DNA from: Oscillospiraceae bacterium | GTDB taxonomy: Bacteria; Bacillota; Clostridia; Oscillospirales; Oscillospiraceae | Direction of reading: 5' to 3' | Length of the DNA: 64,000 bases | Assembly (NCBI GenBank): GCA_017458335.1 | Contig: JAFTFT010000038.1 | Span: forward strand, 124,001 to 188,000 | Shown here: one piece after another, positions 1 to 6,934 of the stretch | How positions within the stretch are numbered: the stretch's first letter is position 1 | How the letters are laid out: every line of letters begins with the position of its first letter | Notes under the pieces: model-generated | Databases searched by the model: none | What the model saw: the letters and a program-made list of their open reading frames with translations, nothing else | What the model was told of the DNA's origin: nothing | Program-made: the position numbers and the translations under genes

Positions 1-711
1 AATCTGCATTTGGGCGGCGGACGCGATGTGATCGTCGCCTGCGATTTTGCCTCGGCGGAGGAGACGCTCGGCTTTCTCGCGCGGTTCGGGGACGAGCGAC
101 CCTTCGTCAAGATCGGGATGGAACTGTACTACGCCGCCGGGCCCGACATCGTCCGGCAGCTCAAGGCGCGCGGCCACCGGGTGTTTCTGGACCTGAAGCT
201 GCACGATATCCCGAACACCGTGAAGAAGGCCATGCGCGTGCTCTCGGGCCTCGGGGCGGACATCGTGAACCTCCACGCCGCCGGCACCCGGGCCATGATG
301 GAGGCCGCGCTCGAGGGTCTCACCAGGCAGGACGGCTCGCGGCCCCTTCTGATCGCGGTGACGCAGCTGACCAGCACGGACCAGGAGAGCCTGGAGAAAG
401 AGCTTCTCATCCCGCGGCCCATGGACGAGGTCGTGATCGCCTATGCAAAGAACGCAGCGGCCGCGGGCCTTGACGGTGTGGTCTGCTCGCCGCTGGAGGC
501 CGGGAAGGTGCATCAGGCCTGCGGCGCGGGCTTCCTCACCGTGACGCCGGGGGTAAGGTTTGCAGACGGGGAAAAGGGCGACCAGAAGCGCGTCACCACG
601 CCCGGGAAGGCGCGGGAGCTCGGCAGCGACTTCATCGTCGTCGGCCGCCCCATCACCGCGGCCCCCGACCCCGTCGCCGCCTGGCACCGCTGCAAAGGGG
701 AATTCCAATAA
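1..711 (+). CDS. pyrF: Orotidine 5'-phosphate decarboxylase, 5' end outside window
   Basis: Decarboxylates OMP to UMP, the last step of de novo pyrimidine synthesis, in the cytosol. The open frame runs in from base 1. The first possible start is TTG at 10, but no ribosome-binding site can be checked, so the true N-terminus may lie upstream. Counting from that TTG, the protein has 233 residues, near the usual length. It shows the substrate Asp in VACDF (about residue 12), the Lys in FVKIG, and the catalytic DLKLHDIPNT signature at 61-70 with its Asp-Lys-Asp set. The C-terminal VVGRPI phosphate-binding strand is present. The stretch is GC-rich. It is separate from the pyrE-pyrB-pyrI operon 12.5 kb downstream. 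Identification is firm; the start is not. Confidence 0.93.
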   Translation, partial: NLHLGGGRDVIVACDFASAEETLGFLARFGDERPFVKIGMELYYAAGPDIVRQLKARGHRVFLDLKLHDIPNTVKKAMRVLSGLGADIVNLHAAGTRAMMEAALEGLTRQDGSRPLLIAVTQLTSTDQESLEKELLIPRPMDEVVIAYAKNAAAAGLDGVVCSPLEAGKVHQACGAGFLTVTPGVRFADGEKGDQKRVTTPGKARELGSDFIVVGRPITAAPDPVAAWHRCKGEFQ

Positions 712-780
712 GCTCGCCCCAGCGGGGAGAGCCGGCTCGATGCGAGCCCATGGTTGAATTCGATCCAGACACTTTATGCC

Positions 781-820
781 AGCAGAAAACCTGTCCAGAA
801 AAATGGACAGGTTTTCTGCT
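781..820. terminator. Perfect 16-bp stem-loop between pyrF and the next gene
   Basis: Bases 781-796 and 805-820 are perfect inverted repeats around an 8-base loop. There is no run of T directly after the stem, so intrinsic termination of pyrF is only one reading. A dyad operator for the small gene that starts about 33 bases downstream is another. Confidence 0.5.
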
Positions 821-852
821 ATTATTATGTAAACTTCAGAAAAGGAGGCTTT

Positions 853-1110
853 ATGATGTCCATGGGAATCGGGTATATGCCGATGCCGGAGGGGTTTCGA
901 TATGCGGAGCTGGCCAAAGCCGGGCGTCCCCAACATAAGAAATATGATGAGTTCTGGTGCAGGCATCCTCCGATGGATCTCGGGAAACGCGCCAAGATCT
1001 TCGCACCCTTCGCAGCTTTGAGAGGGTTTGATGAGGAGATCAGGTCCTCACAACACAAGGTAGAAATCAAACAGGATGGAGAAATCGAATACGTTCCGGT
1101 AGACGAATAG
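853..1110 (+). CDS. Small YolD-like protein
   Basis: A protein of about 85 residues. ATG 853 or ATG 856 is chosen because AAAGGAGG lies at 841-848; an earlier in-frame ATG at 754 has no such site and would run through the upstream stem-loop. The core HPPMDLGKRAKIFAPFAALRGFDE resembles the short Clostridia proteins annotated YolD-like, which carry an R-A-K-x-F-x-P-F-A-A-L-x-G motif and often sit beside Y-family DNA polymerase genes. No polymerase gene is present here, so this copy is an orphan. No membrane segment or signal peptide is seen. Family assignment is from motif memory and is tentative. Confidence 0.6.
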   Translation: MMSMGIGYMPMPEGFRYAELAKAGRPQHKKYDEFWCRHPPMDLGKRAKIFAPFAALRGFDEEIRSSQHKVEIKQDGEIEYVPVDE

Positions 1111-1207
1111 AAGGTATTTCCCAGGCTGCTTCCGGACGGATATCCGCATAGGACAACAGAATACACCATGGCGGATCAGGACGAACCCTGCCCGGATCAC
1201 CACATAA

Positions 1208-1244
1208 AAATCAGGCTGGATCTCCGGAAAAGTGATTCTCTCTG
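1208..1244. repeat. Degenerate copy of a CAGGCTGGATCAC hairpin repeat
   Basis: The left arm and flank (ATCAGGCTGGATC, then a short purine-rich loop and AGTGATTC) match the intact hairpin at 3597-3629 at most positions. The right arm has decayed to CTCTCTGA, so the stem no longer closes. It lies just past the 3' end of the minus-strand MFS gene. Confidence 0.6.
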
Positions 1245-1249
1245 ACACA

Positions 1250-2476
1250 TCATGCGTGACGACGTATTGCAATATTGCCCGTATGAACGAGGTATACGCC
1301 CTGGACGCACAGGACGATCGGCACGCTGAAAGTCAGAAACACCTGATAGGCCGGAATATAGGAGCCGCCCGCGTGGTCTGCCAGGAAGCCGGGAAAGGAC
1401 GAGAAGAGCAGCCCGCCTGCCATATATGCAGTCTGGAAATGCCGGACCGTGCTGTCATACTGTTCTGCCGAGCACCAGTCCCCTGCCCATGCGGAGAGTC
1501 CCACCGACGTCATGGAAAGTCCCGCGCCGAAAAGCGCCGATGCCGCATAAACAGTCCGGCTGCTGTGCCAGTTCATGCTGCAGAGGAACAGTCCCGCCAG
1601 GAGCAGCATGCCGAAGCCCCAGTTGCTTCTGCAGCAGCCGATTTTTTCGGAAACCCAGCCGTAGGCCAGCTTTCCGCCGGTCAGCATCAGGCCGGAGATC
1701 ATCACCGCGTTTGCCGCCGTATAGCTGTCAAAACCGTTGGAACGAATCCGGACGGCCAGATGGGAATAGCCCACCGACATCACCGCCCCCATCAGGATCA
1801 GCATCGGCAGCAGCACCGCATAGCTTCTGCCCGGGAGCGGTCTTTCCGCTGCTCTGCTCTTTTTCTGCAGGGTTGTACCTTCCCCGTAGGGTTCGAGACC
1901 GGCCGAGGCCGGATCGCTCCTCACCAGGAGGTAACTCAGCCCCGTCAAGAGCAGAATCACGGCCGCCTCGGCAAAGAACGCCGTACGCAGACCGTACCGC
2001 TCCACCAGCGCGGTCAGGATCGTCGGAATACCAAGCGTGGAAAGGCCGGTTGAACAGGAGCAGATGCTGATGGCCAGGGTTCTTTTTTCATGGAACCAAT
2101 GTCCGATGACAATGGTAATCGGAATCATACCCGCAAAGCCATAGCCGAGGCCGACAAGCGCCGACGCGGCACAGTACTGCTGGTAACTCGCCGCCAGACC
2201 GTAAAGGGCAAAGCCGAAGACGGTGCAAAGGCCGCCCAGCGCCATGCCTGTTCGAAGCGAGAGCTTTTTGTAATAGACTCCCGTCAACAGCATGGAAAGA
2301 AAGGAGCAGAAGCTGCGTACCGTAATCAGGGTAGACGACTGTGTATTGCTGAAGCGGTTGAATTCCATAATATAGGGCTGGAAAACGGTAAACGCATTGA
2401 TGGTCAGCCCGCTGGTGCAGAACAGCATCAGTGCGCATCCGATGCACACCAGCCACGCCCGATGAATCTTTCTCAT
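1250..2476 (-). CDS. MFS transporter (organic-anion antiporter type)
   Basis: A 12-segment major facilitator superfamily permease of about 408 residues in the cytoplasmic membrane. Long hydrophobic segments alternate with short basic loops from the first helix (AWLVCIGCALMLF) to the last (VFLTFSVPIVLCVQGVYL). The sequence style resembles the oxalate/formate antiporter-like branch, but the substrate cannot be read from sequence. ATG 2476 is chosen because an AGGGGAGAG site sits just upstream; the frame stays open upstream to 2584 without a comparable site. It is divergent from a LysR gene 124 bp away, the classic arrangement in which the LysR protein controls its neighbour in response to the transported compound or a derivative. 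Confidence 0.85.
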   Translation of the reverse strand: MRKIHRAWLVCIGCALMLFCTSGLTINAFTVFQPYIMEFNRFSNTQSSTLITVRSFCSFLSMLLTGVYYKKLSLRTGMALGGLCTVFGFALYGLAASYQQYCAASALVGLGYGFAGMIPITIVIGHWFHEKRTLAISICSCSTGLSTLGIPTILTALVERYGLRTAFFAEAAVILLLTGLSYLLVRSDPASAGLEPYGEGTTLQKKSRAAERPLPGRSYAVLLPMLILMGAVMSVGYSHLAVRIRSNGFDSYTAANAVMISGLMLTGGKLAYGWVSEKIGCCRSNWGFGMLLLAGLFLCSMNWHSSRTVYAASALFGAGLSMTSVGLSAWAGDWCSAEQYDSTVRHFQTAYMAGGLLFSSFPGFLADHAGGSYIPAYQVFLTFSVPIVLCVQGVYLVHTGNIAIRRHA

Positions 2477-2532
2477 GTCTCTCTCCCCTGTCTTCTGGTT
2501 TACGGGGATTATCATAAACCATTTTCGGGATC

Positions 2533-2561
2533 TTGAAAAATGAAAGCTGCTGAGATAAAAT
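2533..2561 (+). promoter_or_regulatory. Putative sigma-A promoter of the LysR gene
   Basis: TTGAAA at 2533-2538 and TAAAAT at 2556-2561 are separated by exactly 17 bases and lie 40 bases before the LysR start. Confidence 0.5.
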
Positions 2562-2600
2562 ATTCCATATCGGTTATATTTCAAGGAGTCTGAAGCAAAG

Positions 2601-3545
2601 ATGACAAATCTCAGCTATATCGACCTCGAGATCTTCCTGAATCTCGTTGACTGCGGCACGCTTTCCGGTACGGCAGAACGCCTCTATATGAGCCAGCCCG
2701 CTCTGACCAAGCATCTGCACAATCTGGAAGAGCGTCTGGGCTATCCCCTCTTTCTTCGTCGGCGGGGACATCGTACGGTTCATCTGACGGAACAGGGGCT
2801 GCTCTTTCTTCCTGTTGCACGCCGCTGGATGCAGCTTTACCGCGAGGCGGATTCCATCGGTGCAGCACAGCATCGTCCCGTGCTTCATATCGCCTCTATC
2901 GGCAGCATCGGCACCGGTATTCTCAAGCCTCTGTTTTCCGAGCTTCTCAGCTGTGATCCCGGTTACTCTCTCGCCTATCACTTCTGCCGCTCGGAAGAGG
3001 GGTACGGTCTGGTGAATCAGGGCAGCTGTGATCTCGCCCTGATCGACCATATCCGTAAACCCGGAAGCTTCGGTACCGACTCGGTCCTGCTTCTCCCCAT
3101 CGGTACCTGCCCTTTCGTGGTGATCAGCAGCGAGGCCATAACCGCCGCGGCCTCTGTCCCGGTCGCCGCGGAAGATCTGGATGTCCGCAGGGAAATCCGC
3201 CTGTCCTGGAATGTCTCCTTCGATCTGTGGCACACCGCCTGCTTTCCCGAGGAGATCTCTCCGATGGTACATCTGGATCAGACAGCCATGCTCTCCGCCT
3301 TTCTTGTCGCTTCGGCCTTTGCCATCGTACCCCAGATCGTCGCCGGAAATGTTCTGGAAGAGCATCCGGATTTTCACGTCCGGAATCTGAAAAACGGTCC
3401 TCCTGACGAAACCTACTACGCGCTTCTCCCCGCGGATTACGCCGAAAACCCGCTCACCATGCATTTTCTCCGTGCGCTGGAGGCAAAGCTTCGCCTTCTC
3501 CCCGATCTTCAGTCCCAGCTCAGCCTCTCCGCTGAGGGCAGATGA
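2601..3545 (+). CDS. LysR-family transcriptional regulator
   Basis: A DNA-binding regulator of 314 residues, the usual family length. The N-terminal winged helix-turn-helix spans about residues 5-65, with the typical F-x-x-L-V-x-x-G-T-L-S-x-T-A-E-R-L-Y-x-S-Q-P-A-L-T pattern. An effector-binding domain of the periplasmic-binding-protein fold follows to about 300. The gene is divergent from the MFS transporter at 1250-2476 and most likely controls it; that link is inference from layout. A stem-loop terminator follows at 3597-3633. Confidence 0.9.
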   Translation: MTNLSYIDLEIFLNLVDCGTLSGTAERLYMSQPALTKHLHNLEERLGYPLFLRRRGHRTVHLTEQGLLFLPVARRWMQLYREADSIGAAQHRPVLHIASIGSIGTGILKPLFSELLSCDPGYSLAYHFCRSEEGYGLVNQGSCDLALIDHIRKPGSFGTDSVLLLPIGTCPFVVISSEAITAAASVPVAAEDLDVRREIRLSWNVSFDLWHTACFPEEISPMVHLDQTAMLSAFLVASAFAIVPQIVAGNVLEEHPDFHVRNLKNGPPDETYYALLPADYAENPLTMHFLRALEAKLRLLPDLQSQLSLSAEGR

Positions 3546-3596
3546 ATATACCAGGGCAGATGAATTCAAGCTTTACTGAGATCGTTACATAGAAAT

Positions 3597-3633
3597 CAGG
3601 CTGGATCACCGAAAAAGTGATTCAGCCTGTTTT
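3597..3633. terminator. Bidirectional hairpin terminator, copy of a local repeat
   Basis: CAGGCTGGATCAC (3597-3609) pairs with GTGATTCAGCCTG (3617-3629), 13 pairs including one G-T, and is followed by TTTT. It separates the convergent LysR and NCS2 genes. The same arms recur at 6845-6888 and, decayed, at 1208-1244. Confidence 0.75.
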
Positions 3634-3651
3634 GGATGAAGCAATAAGCGA

Positions 3652-4983
3652 TTACCGTTCAAAATCGATCGATTTCGGTAAAACCAGGTTCAGAAGGATC
3701 GCGATGATAAAGATGACCGCCACCACATTCTGCGAGAATACTGACTGGACCGCCACAGGGAAGCTGCTCCAGATGCCGGCCTCCGTTGACGTGGTAAACC
3801 CGATGGCAACGGAAAGGGAGATGGCCGTGATCAGCTTATTGCGGGAATTGAAGCCGGCTGCAGCAATCATCTCGATCCCGGAAACCATGATCTGTCCCAT
3901 CACAATCATCAGCACCCCGCCGATCACTGGCTTGGGCACAGTCCCCATAAACCCGGCAACAGGAGGGAACAGCCCTGCCAGCACCAGCAGTATGCCGCCG
4001 CATCGTGCGACGTTCCGGTTTGCAACGCCGGTCATGATGGAAAGGCCGATGTTTTCGGAATAAGATGTGACCGGTGTTCCACCCAGCAGGCCGCTGAGGA
4101 ACGAGCCCAACCCATCGAGCATCAGGACACCGGTTACCTCTTCACGGCTCGGCTCGCGATGAAGAACGCCGGCCGTAAACGCAGCGCAGTCGCCAAGCGT
4201 TTCGGTGGCAGAGACCAGATAGATAATACCAACAGAGATGATGGCATCCAGATGAAAAACCGGTTTATACGGCAGGATCTTAGGCAGCGAGAACCAGCCG
4301 GAGACATGCAGCGCACGCAGATCAACCTTTTCCAGAAGCAATGCGGTAACATAGCCCGCAATCATGCCGGCGAGGATGGCAAACTGCTTTTTCGTGCCTT
4401 TTGCCTTCACCTCCCAGATCAGGCAAACTGCCATCGTCACTGTGCCGATCAGAATATTCGGCAGTGAGCCAAAGTCTTCCGCATACCCTCCACCGAACGA
4501 CCGCGCGGCGGAAGCGAACAGCGAAAGGCCGATTCCCGTGACGACAACCGCCGAAACAATCGGCGCCACCAGTTTTTTCCAGTAACGGACCGTCAGGCCG
4601 AGCGCTCCCTCAAGGAGTCCACCGGCAAGCACCGTCCCGGTAACAGCCCCATATCCGTGTTTGGCGGCGATCGCCGCGAGCGGAATGGCGAAGGTAAAGC
4701 TGGCCCCCATAAAGATCGGCAGGCCTGAGCCGATTTTCCAGATCGGCGTCGCCTGCAGGATGGTCGCCAGCCCCGCGGCAATCATCATGGTCTGTACCAG
4801 GTGCATACTCTCTTCCTGTGAAAGAGCCGGCACAGCAGCGGAGATAATCAGACCGATGGGAACCAGGTTGGTCACAAACATGGCAAGAACCTGCTGGAGG
4901 GCAAAGGGGAAGACCCGTCGAAAGCCCGGATTCCCTTCAAGGGTATTAAGACGCGTTGTGCTGTCGTACATTCTCTTCCACAT
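3652..4983 (-). CDS. NCS2 family purine/uracil permease
   Basis: Nucleobase symporter of the NCS2 (UraA/xanthine permease) family in the cytoplasmic membrane, about 443 residues with many hydrophobic segments. Family signatures are visible: GLPIFMGASFTFAIPL early, SATETLGDCAA with the conserved Glu in the middle, and GTPVTSYSENIG after it. These point to a purine (xanthine or uric acid-like) rather than a sugar substrate. ATG 4983 is chosen for the GGGGAG site upstream; the frame remains open to 5040. No purine-riboswitch signature was recognised upstream. It stands alone, convergent with the LysR gene, and may supply bases to the salvage enzyme Hpt encoded at 45937-46470. Confidence 0.9.
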   Translation of the reverse strand: MWKRMYDSTTRLNTLEGNPGFRRVFPFALQQVLAMFVTNLVPIGLIISAAVPALSQEESMHLVQTMMIAAGLATILQATPIWKIGSGLPIFMGASFTFAIPLAAIAAKHGYGAVTGTVLAGGLLEGALGLTVRYWKKLVAPIVSAVVVTGIGLSLFASAARSFGGGYAEDFGSLPNILIGTVTMAVCLIWEVKAKGTKKQFAILAGMIAGYVTALLLEKVDLRALHVSGWFSLPKILPYKPVFHLDAIISVGIIYLVSATETLGDCAAFTAGVLHREPSREEVTGVLMLDGLGSFLSGLLGGTPVTSYSENIGLSIMTGVANRNVARCGGILLVLAGLFPPVAGFMGTVPKPVIGGVLMIVMGQIMVSGIEMIAAAGFNSRNKLITAISLSVAIGFTTSTEAGIWSSFPVAVQSVFSQNVVAVIFIIAILLNLVLPKSIDFER

Positions 4984-5221
4984 CTCCTCTCCCCATCTAC
5001 TGGCGGGCAAACATAATGACCCCCCCGTTTGAGTGCACAATATAAAAATAATGTTAAATACTCTGCTTTCTTAAGAATAGCGCAAAAATGATATTCCGTC
5101 AATCTCAGGCAATAATAATCGTTAACGGCAAACGCTACGTTCCTGTGTCTTAACAGTCTGTCATCACGATCAAGTATGGAAGCTGTCACTTTTGCGAATA
5201 TCTGATTCTTAGATTCTATTA

Positions 5222-5317
5222 CTCCTTAAGGCGGGCGGTACAACTGAAAGAGTTGACAGGCTGACAAAACAACAATACTCATGCAGTTTTGTTAATATGT
5301 CTGCCGCCCTATTTTTG
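5222..5317 (+). ncRNA. Candidate small structured RNA (three-helix junction)
   Basis: Three nested helices can be drawn: an outer stem GGGCGG (5233-5238) with CCGCCC (5304-5309); an inner hairpin CAACT (5241-5245) with AGTTG (5251-5255); and a second inner hairpin TGACAAAAC (5262-5270) with GTTTTGTTA (5286-5294). TATTTTTG follows the outer stem like a terminator. A possible promoter, TTGCGA (5192-5197) and TCTATT (5215-5220) with 17 bases between, lies just upstream. It matches no RNA family I recognise. It could instead be only an elaborate terminator. Confidence 0.35.
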
Positions 5318-5318
5318 C

Positions 5319-5347
5319 TTGCTATAAGCATTTATACCGGATATAAT
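5319..5347 (+). promoter_or_regulatory. Putative promoter of the secreted glycan-binding protein gene
   Basis: TTGCTA at 5319-5324 and a perfect TATAAT at 5342-5347 with 17 bases between. It implies a leader of about 140 bases before the start at 5496. Confidence 0.55.
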
Positions 5348-5495
5348 GTTTATGGGCATCGGCCAAACTCAGCAAAGCACAGATGCAGCGACATCCCTTG
5401 AAAGTCTGGTGAAGAACTGAGTCGGCCGAAACCTGCGGTTGGAGCGGAAGCAGAACTCATTCAGGTATATCTTTATAGGAGGAAGGAGAGAATCT

Positions 5496-6365
5496 ATGAA
5501 AAGACGAATTCTGTGCCTGATTCTGGTATTTGCAACTCTTTGCTCGTTCAATCTGACAATGGCTTTCGCAGATACGCGGAATAATCAAATCAGCAAAAGC
5601 TATATCGGGCGATTCCGCAGTGGTTGGGATGAACTTACGATCTATGATATCAGTGGAAACAAGATCCGGTTTCATGTTTTTTTCTACAGGCTGCATGACC
5701 AATACAGTACGGCTACGCTGGCTTCGGATGGTGCGGCATACTTTTCGGCGCCTTCTGATGGAGGTTTTTCCGGCAAGCTCGAGTTTATCGGCGGGAGTGT
5801 CATATTGAGCATCGATGACACCTACGCGAGCAAGGCTTTCTTTGGCACCGATGCTTCCACTTTCCTTGGAGGAAAAACACATTGGTTTTCCAGAGCGGAG
5901 TTCTCCGCAACAATGCTTGAGAATTTGCCATATTATAAACAAGTCTATTTCTCTTCGGCTGTGGCCACTTCCGAATATCGGCAAGGTGACATCCTGTTCA
6001 AGGCGGAATATGCAATAGACTCAATCAATCGTCCCTGGGTAGAAGACAGATATGGGAGCGGAATTGGCGAAAAATTGAGTTTATACTTTAAGAAACCAAC
6101 AACGATCCAGGAGCTTTCGTTCCGTTTGGGTTATGCAAGGGATCAGGCGAGATGGGAAAAAAACAACAGGCCCAGCAAACTTCGTTTAAGTTTTTCAGAC
6201 GGCAGATGGGTAGACTGTTCATTTTTTGACATGAACAGAGAACAACTCGTTCTTCTTAGTGAAGCGGTAACGACTGATGTTGTGCACATAACCATTCTCG
6301 ATGTCTACGCCGGAAAAGAATGTGATGATACCTGTATCTACGAAGTGAAAGCATACTGTCCTTGA
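5496..6365 (+). CDS. Secreted NADase-type glycan-binding domain protein
   Basis: A 289-residue exported protein. ATG 5496 follows a strong double site (GGAGG and AAGGAG at 5478-5489). A basic, hydrophobic signal peptide ends near AFA at about residue 25. The last 120 residues match the NADase-type glycan-binding domain: a W-V-E then G-x-G-I-G-E block, a G-Y-A-x-D block, N-N-R-P-S-K-L-R-L-S-F-S-D-G, and a final I-L-D-V-Y-A-G-x-x-x-D-D-T-C-I-Y-E-V. The domain is known in secreted toxins and many gut Clostridia proteins and is thought to bind sugars. The first 150 residues are not recognised and carry no obvious catalytic motif. It precedes the double-glycine peptide gene on the same strand, which has its own promoter. 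Confidence 0.75.
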   Translation: MKRRILCLILVFATLCSFNLTMAFADTRNNQISKSYIGRFRSGWDELTIYDISGNKIRFHVFFYRLHDQYSTATLASDGAAYFSAPSDGGFSGKLEFIGGSVILSIDDTYASKAFFGTDASTFLGGKTHWFSRAEFSATMLENLPYYKQVYFSSAVATSEYRQGDILFKAEYAIDSINRPWVEDRYGSGIGEKLSLYFKKPTTIQELSFRLGYARDQARWEKNNRPSKLRLSFSDGRWVDCSFFDMNREQLVLLSEAVTTDVVHITILDVYAGKECDDTCIYEVKAYCP

Positions 6366-6380
6366 TCAGTTCCATTGTGA

Positions 6381-6409
6381 TTGTTTTGTGACGGTTTCCA
6401 TGATATACT
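6381..6409 (+). promoter_or_regulatory. Putative promoter of the double-glycine peptide gene
   Basis: TTGTTT at 6381-6386 and TATACT at 6404-6409 with a 17-base spacer, about 65 bases before the start at 6475. It indicates that the peptide gene is transcribed on its own. Confidence 0.6.
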
Positions 6410-6474
6410 GTGCTCACAAAGCAGGCAATCACATACAGACCGGGAATAACCGGATCATCAGAAAGGAGAAAATC

Positions 6475-6759
6475 ATGCAGGAAGTCGAATTAAGCAGCAA
6501 AGAGCTCGAAGGCGTCGCCGGAGGAGACTCTATTCAGGATACGAAGTATAACCTGAGCTATTATGCCTATAAAACAGTTTCCGTGCCGATGGGAACTCTG
6601 CTCGTCATGCAGGAAGCGCCCGGAGGGGCTTTCATGTCCACATACTATTCGAACGGAGATTCCATCTTCGTGAACATGCGCTATGCCGAGAACGGATATC
6701 TCCTGGCCTATAAGAACGGCGTTTACGGCTATGTCGATATGAAATATGTGAATCTGTAA
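6475..6759 (+). CDS. Double-glycine leader peptide with SH3b-like domain
   Basis: A 94-residue peptide. ATG 6475 is chosen for the AAAGGAG site just before it; an open frame to 6388 has none. Residues 6-17 read LSSKELEGVAGG, a perfect fit to the L-S-x-x-E-L-x-x-I/V-x-G-G leader cut by C39 peptidase transporters after the second Gly. The predicted mature part is 77 residues. It is not cationic or Cys-rich like usual bacteriocins and resembles a bacterial SH3 domain: V-P-M-G-T-L-L, then Y-S-N-G-D-S-I-F-V, then a closing G-V-Y-G-Y-V-D-M-K-Y-V. No C39 transporter or immunity gene is visible nearby. Export by the leader is inference. A hairpin terminator follows at 6845. Confidence 0.75.
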   Translation: MQEVELSSKELEGVAGGDSIQDTKYNLSYYAYKTVSVPMGTLLVMQEAPGGAFMSTYYSNGDSIFVNMRYAENGYLLAYKNGVYGYVDMKYVNL

Positions 6760-6844
6760 CGGGGAGTCAACATCTCCGGCAAAACAGGGCAACAACCTTT
6801 CATACGGAAGAAACATGCAGAAATAACAGGGCAGCATAACGAGC

Positions 6845-6894
6845 AACCAGGCTGGATCACTGACTATATCCGTGATTCAGCCTGGTTTGGTTTT
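6845..6894. terminator. Hairpin terminator, second intact copy of the local repeat
   Basis: AACCAGGCTGGATCAC (6845-6860) pairs with GTGATTCAGCCTGGTT (6872-6887), followed by TGGTTTT. It lies between the peptide gene and the convergent GPH symporter and can serve both. Confidence 0.75.
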
Positions 6895-6934
6895 AAAAGC
6901 GCGAACACGGAGAACCGTCCCCTGTGCGTTCGAT

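Larger units (their letters stand above)
4984..5495. other. Long gene-free interval between divergent genes
   Basis: About 510 bases between the NCS2 permease (minus) and the secreted protein (plus). It holds a candidate structured RNA (5222-5317) and a plus-strand promoter (5319-5347). The rest shows no credible gene. Confidence 0.7.

Noticed and set aside
4984..5200. Purine riboswitch upstream of the NCS2 permease
   Set aside because: The conserved junction and kissing-loop sequences were looked for on the minus strand and not found.
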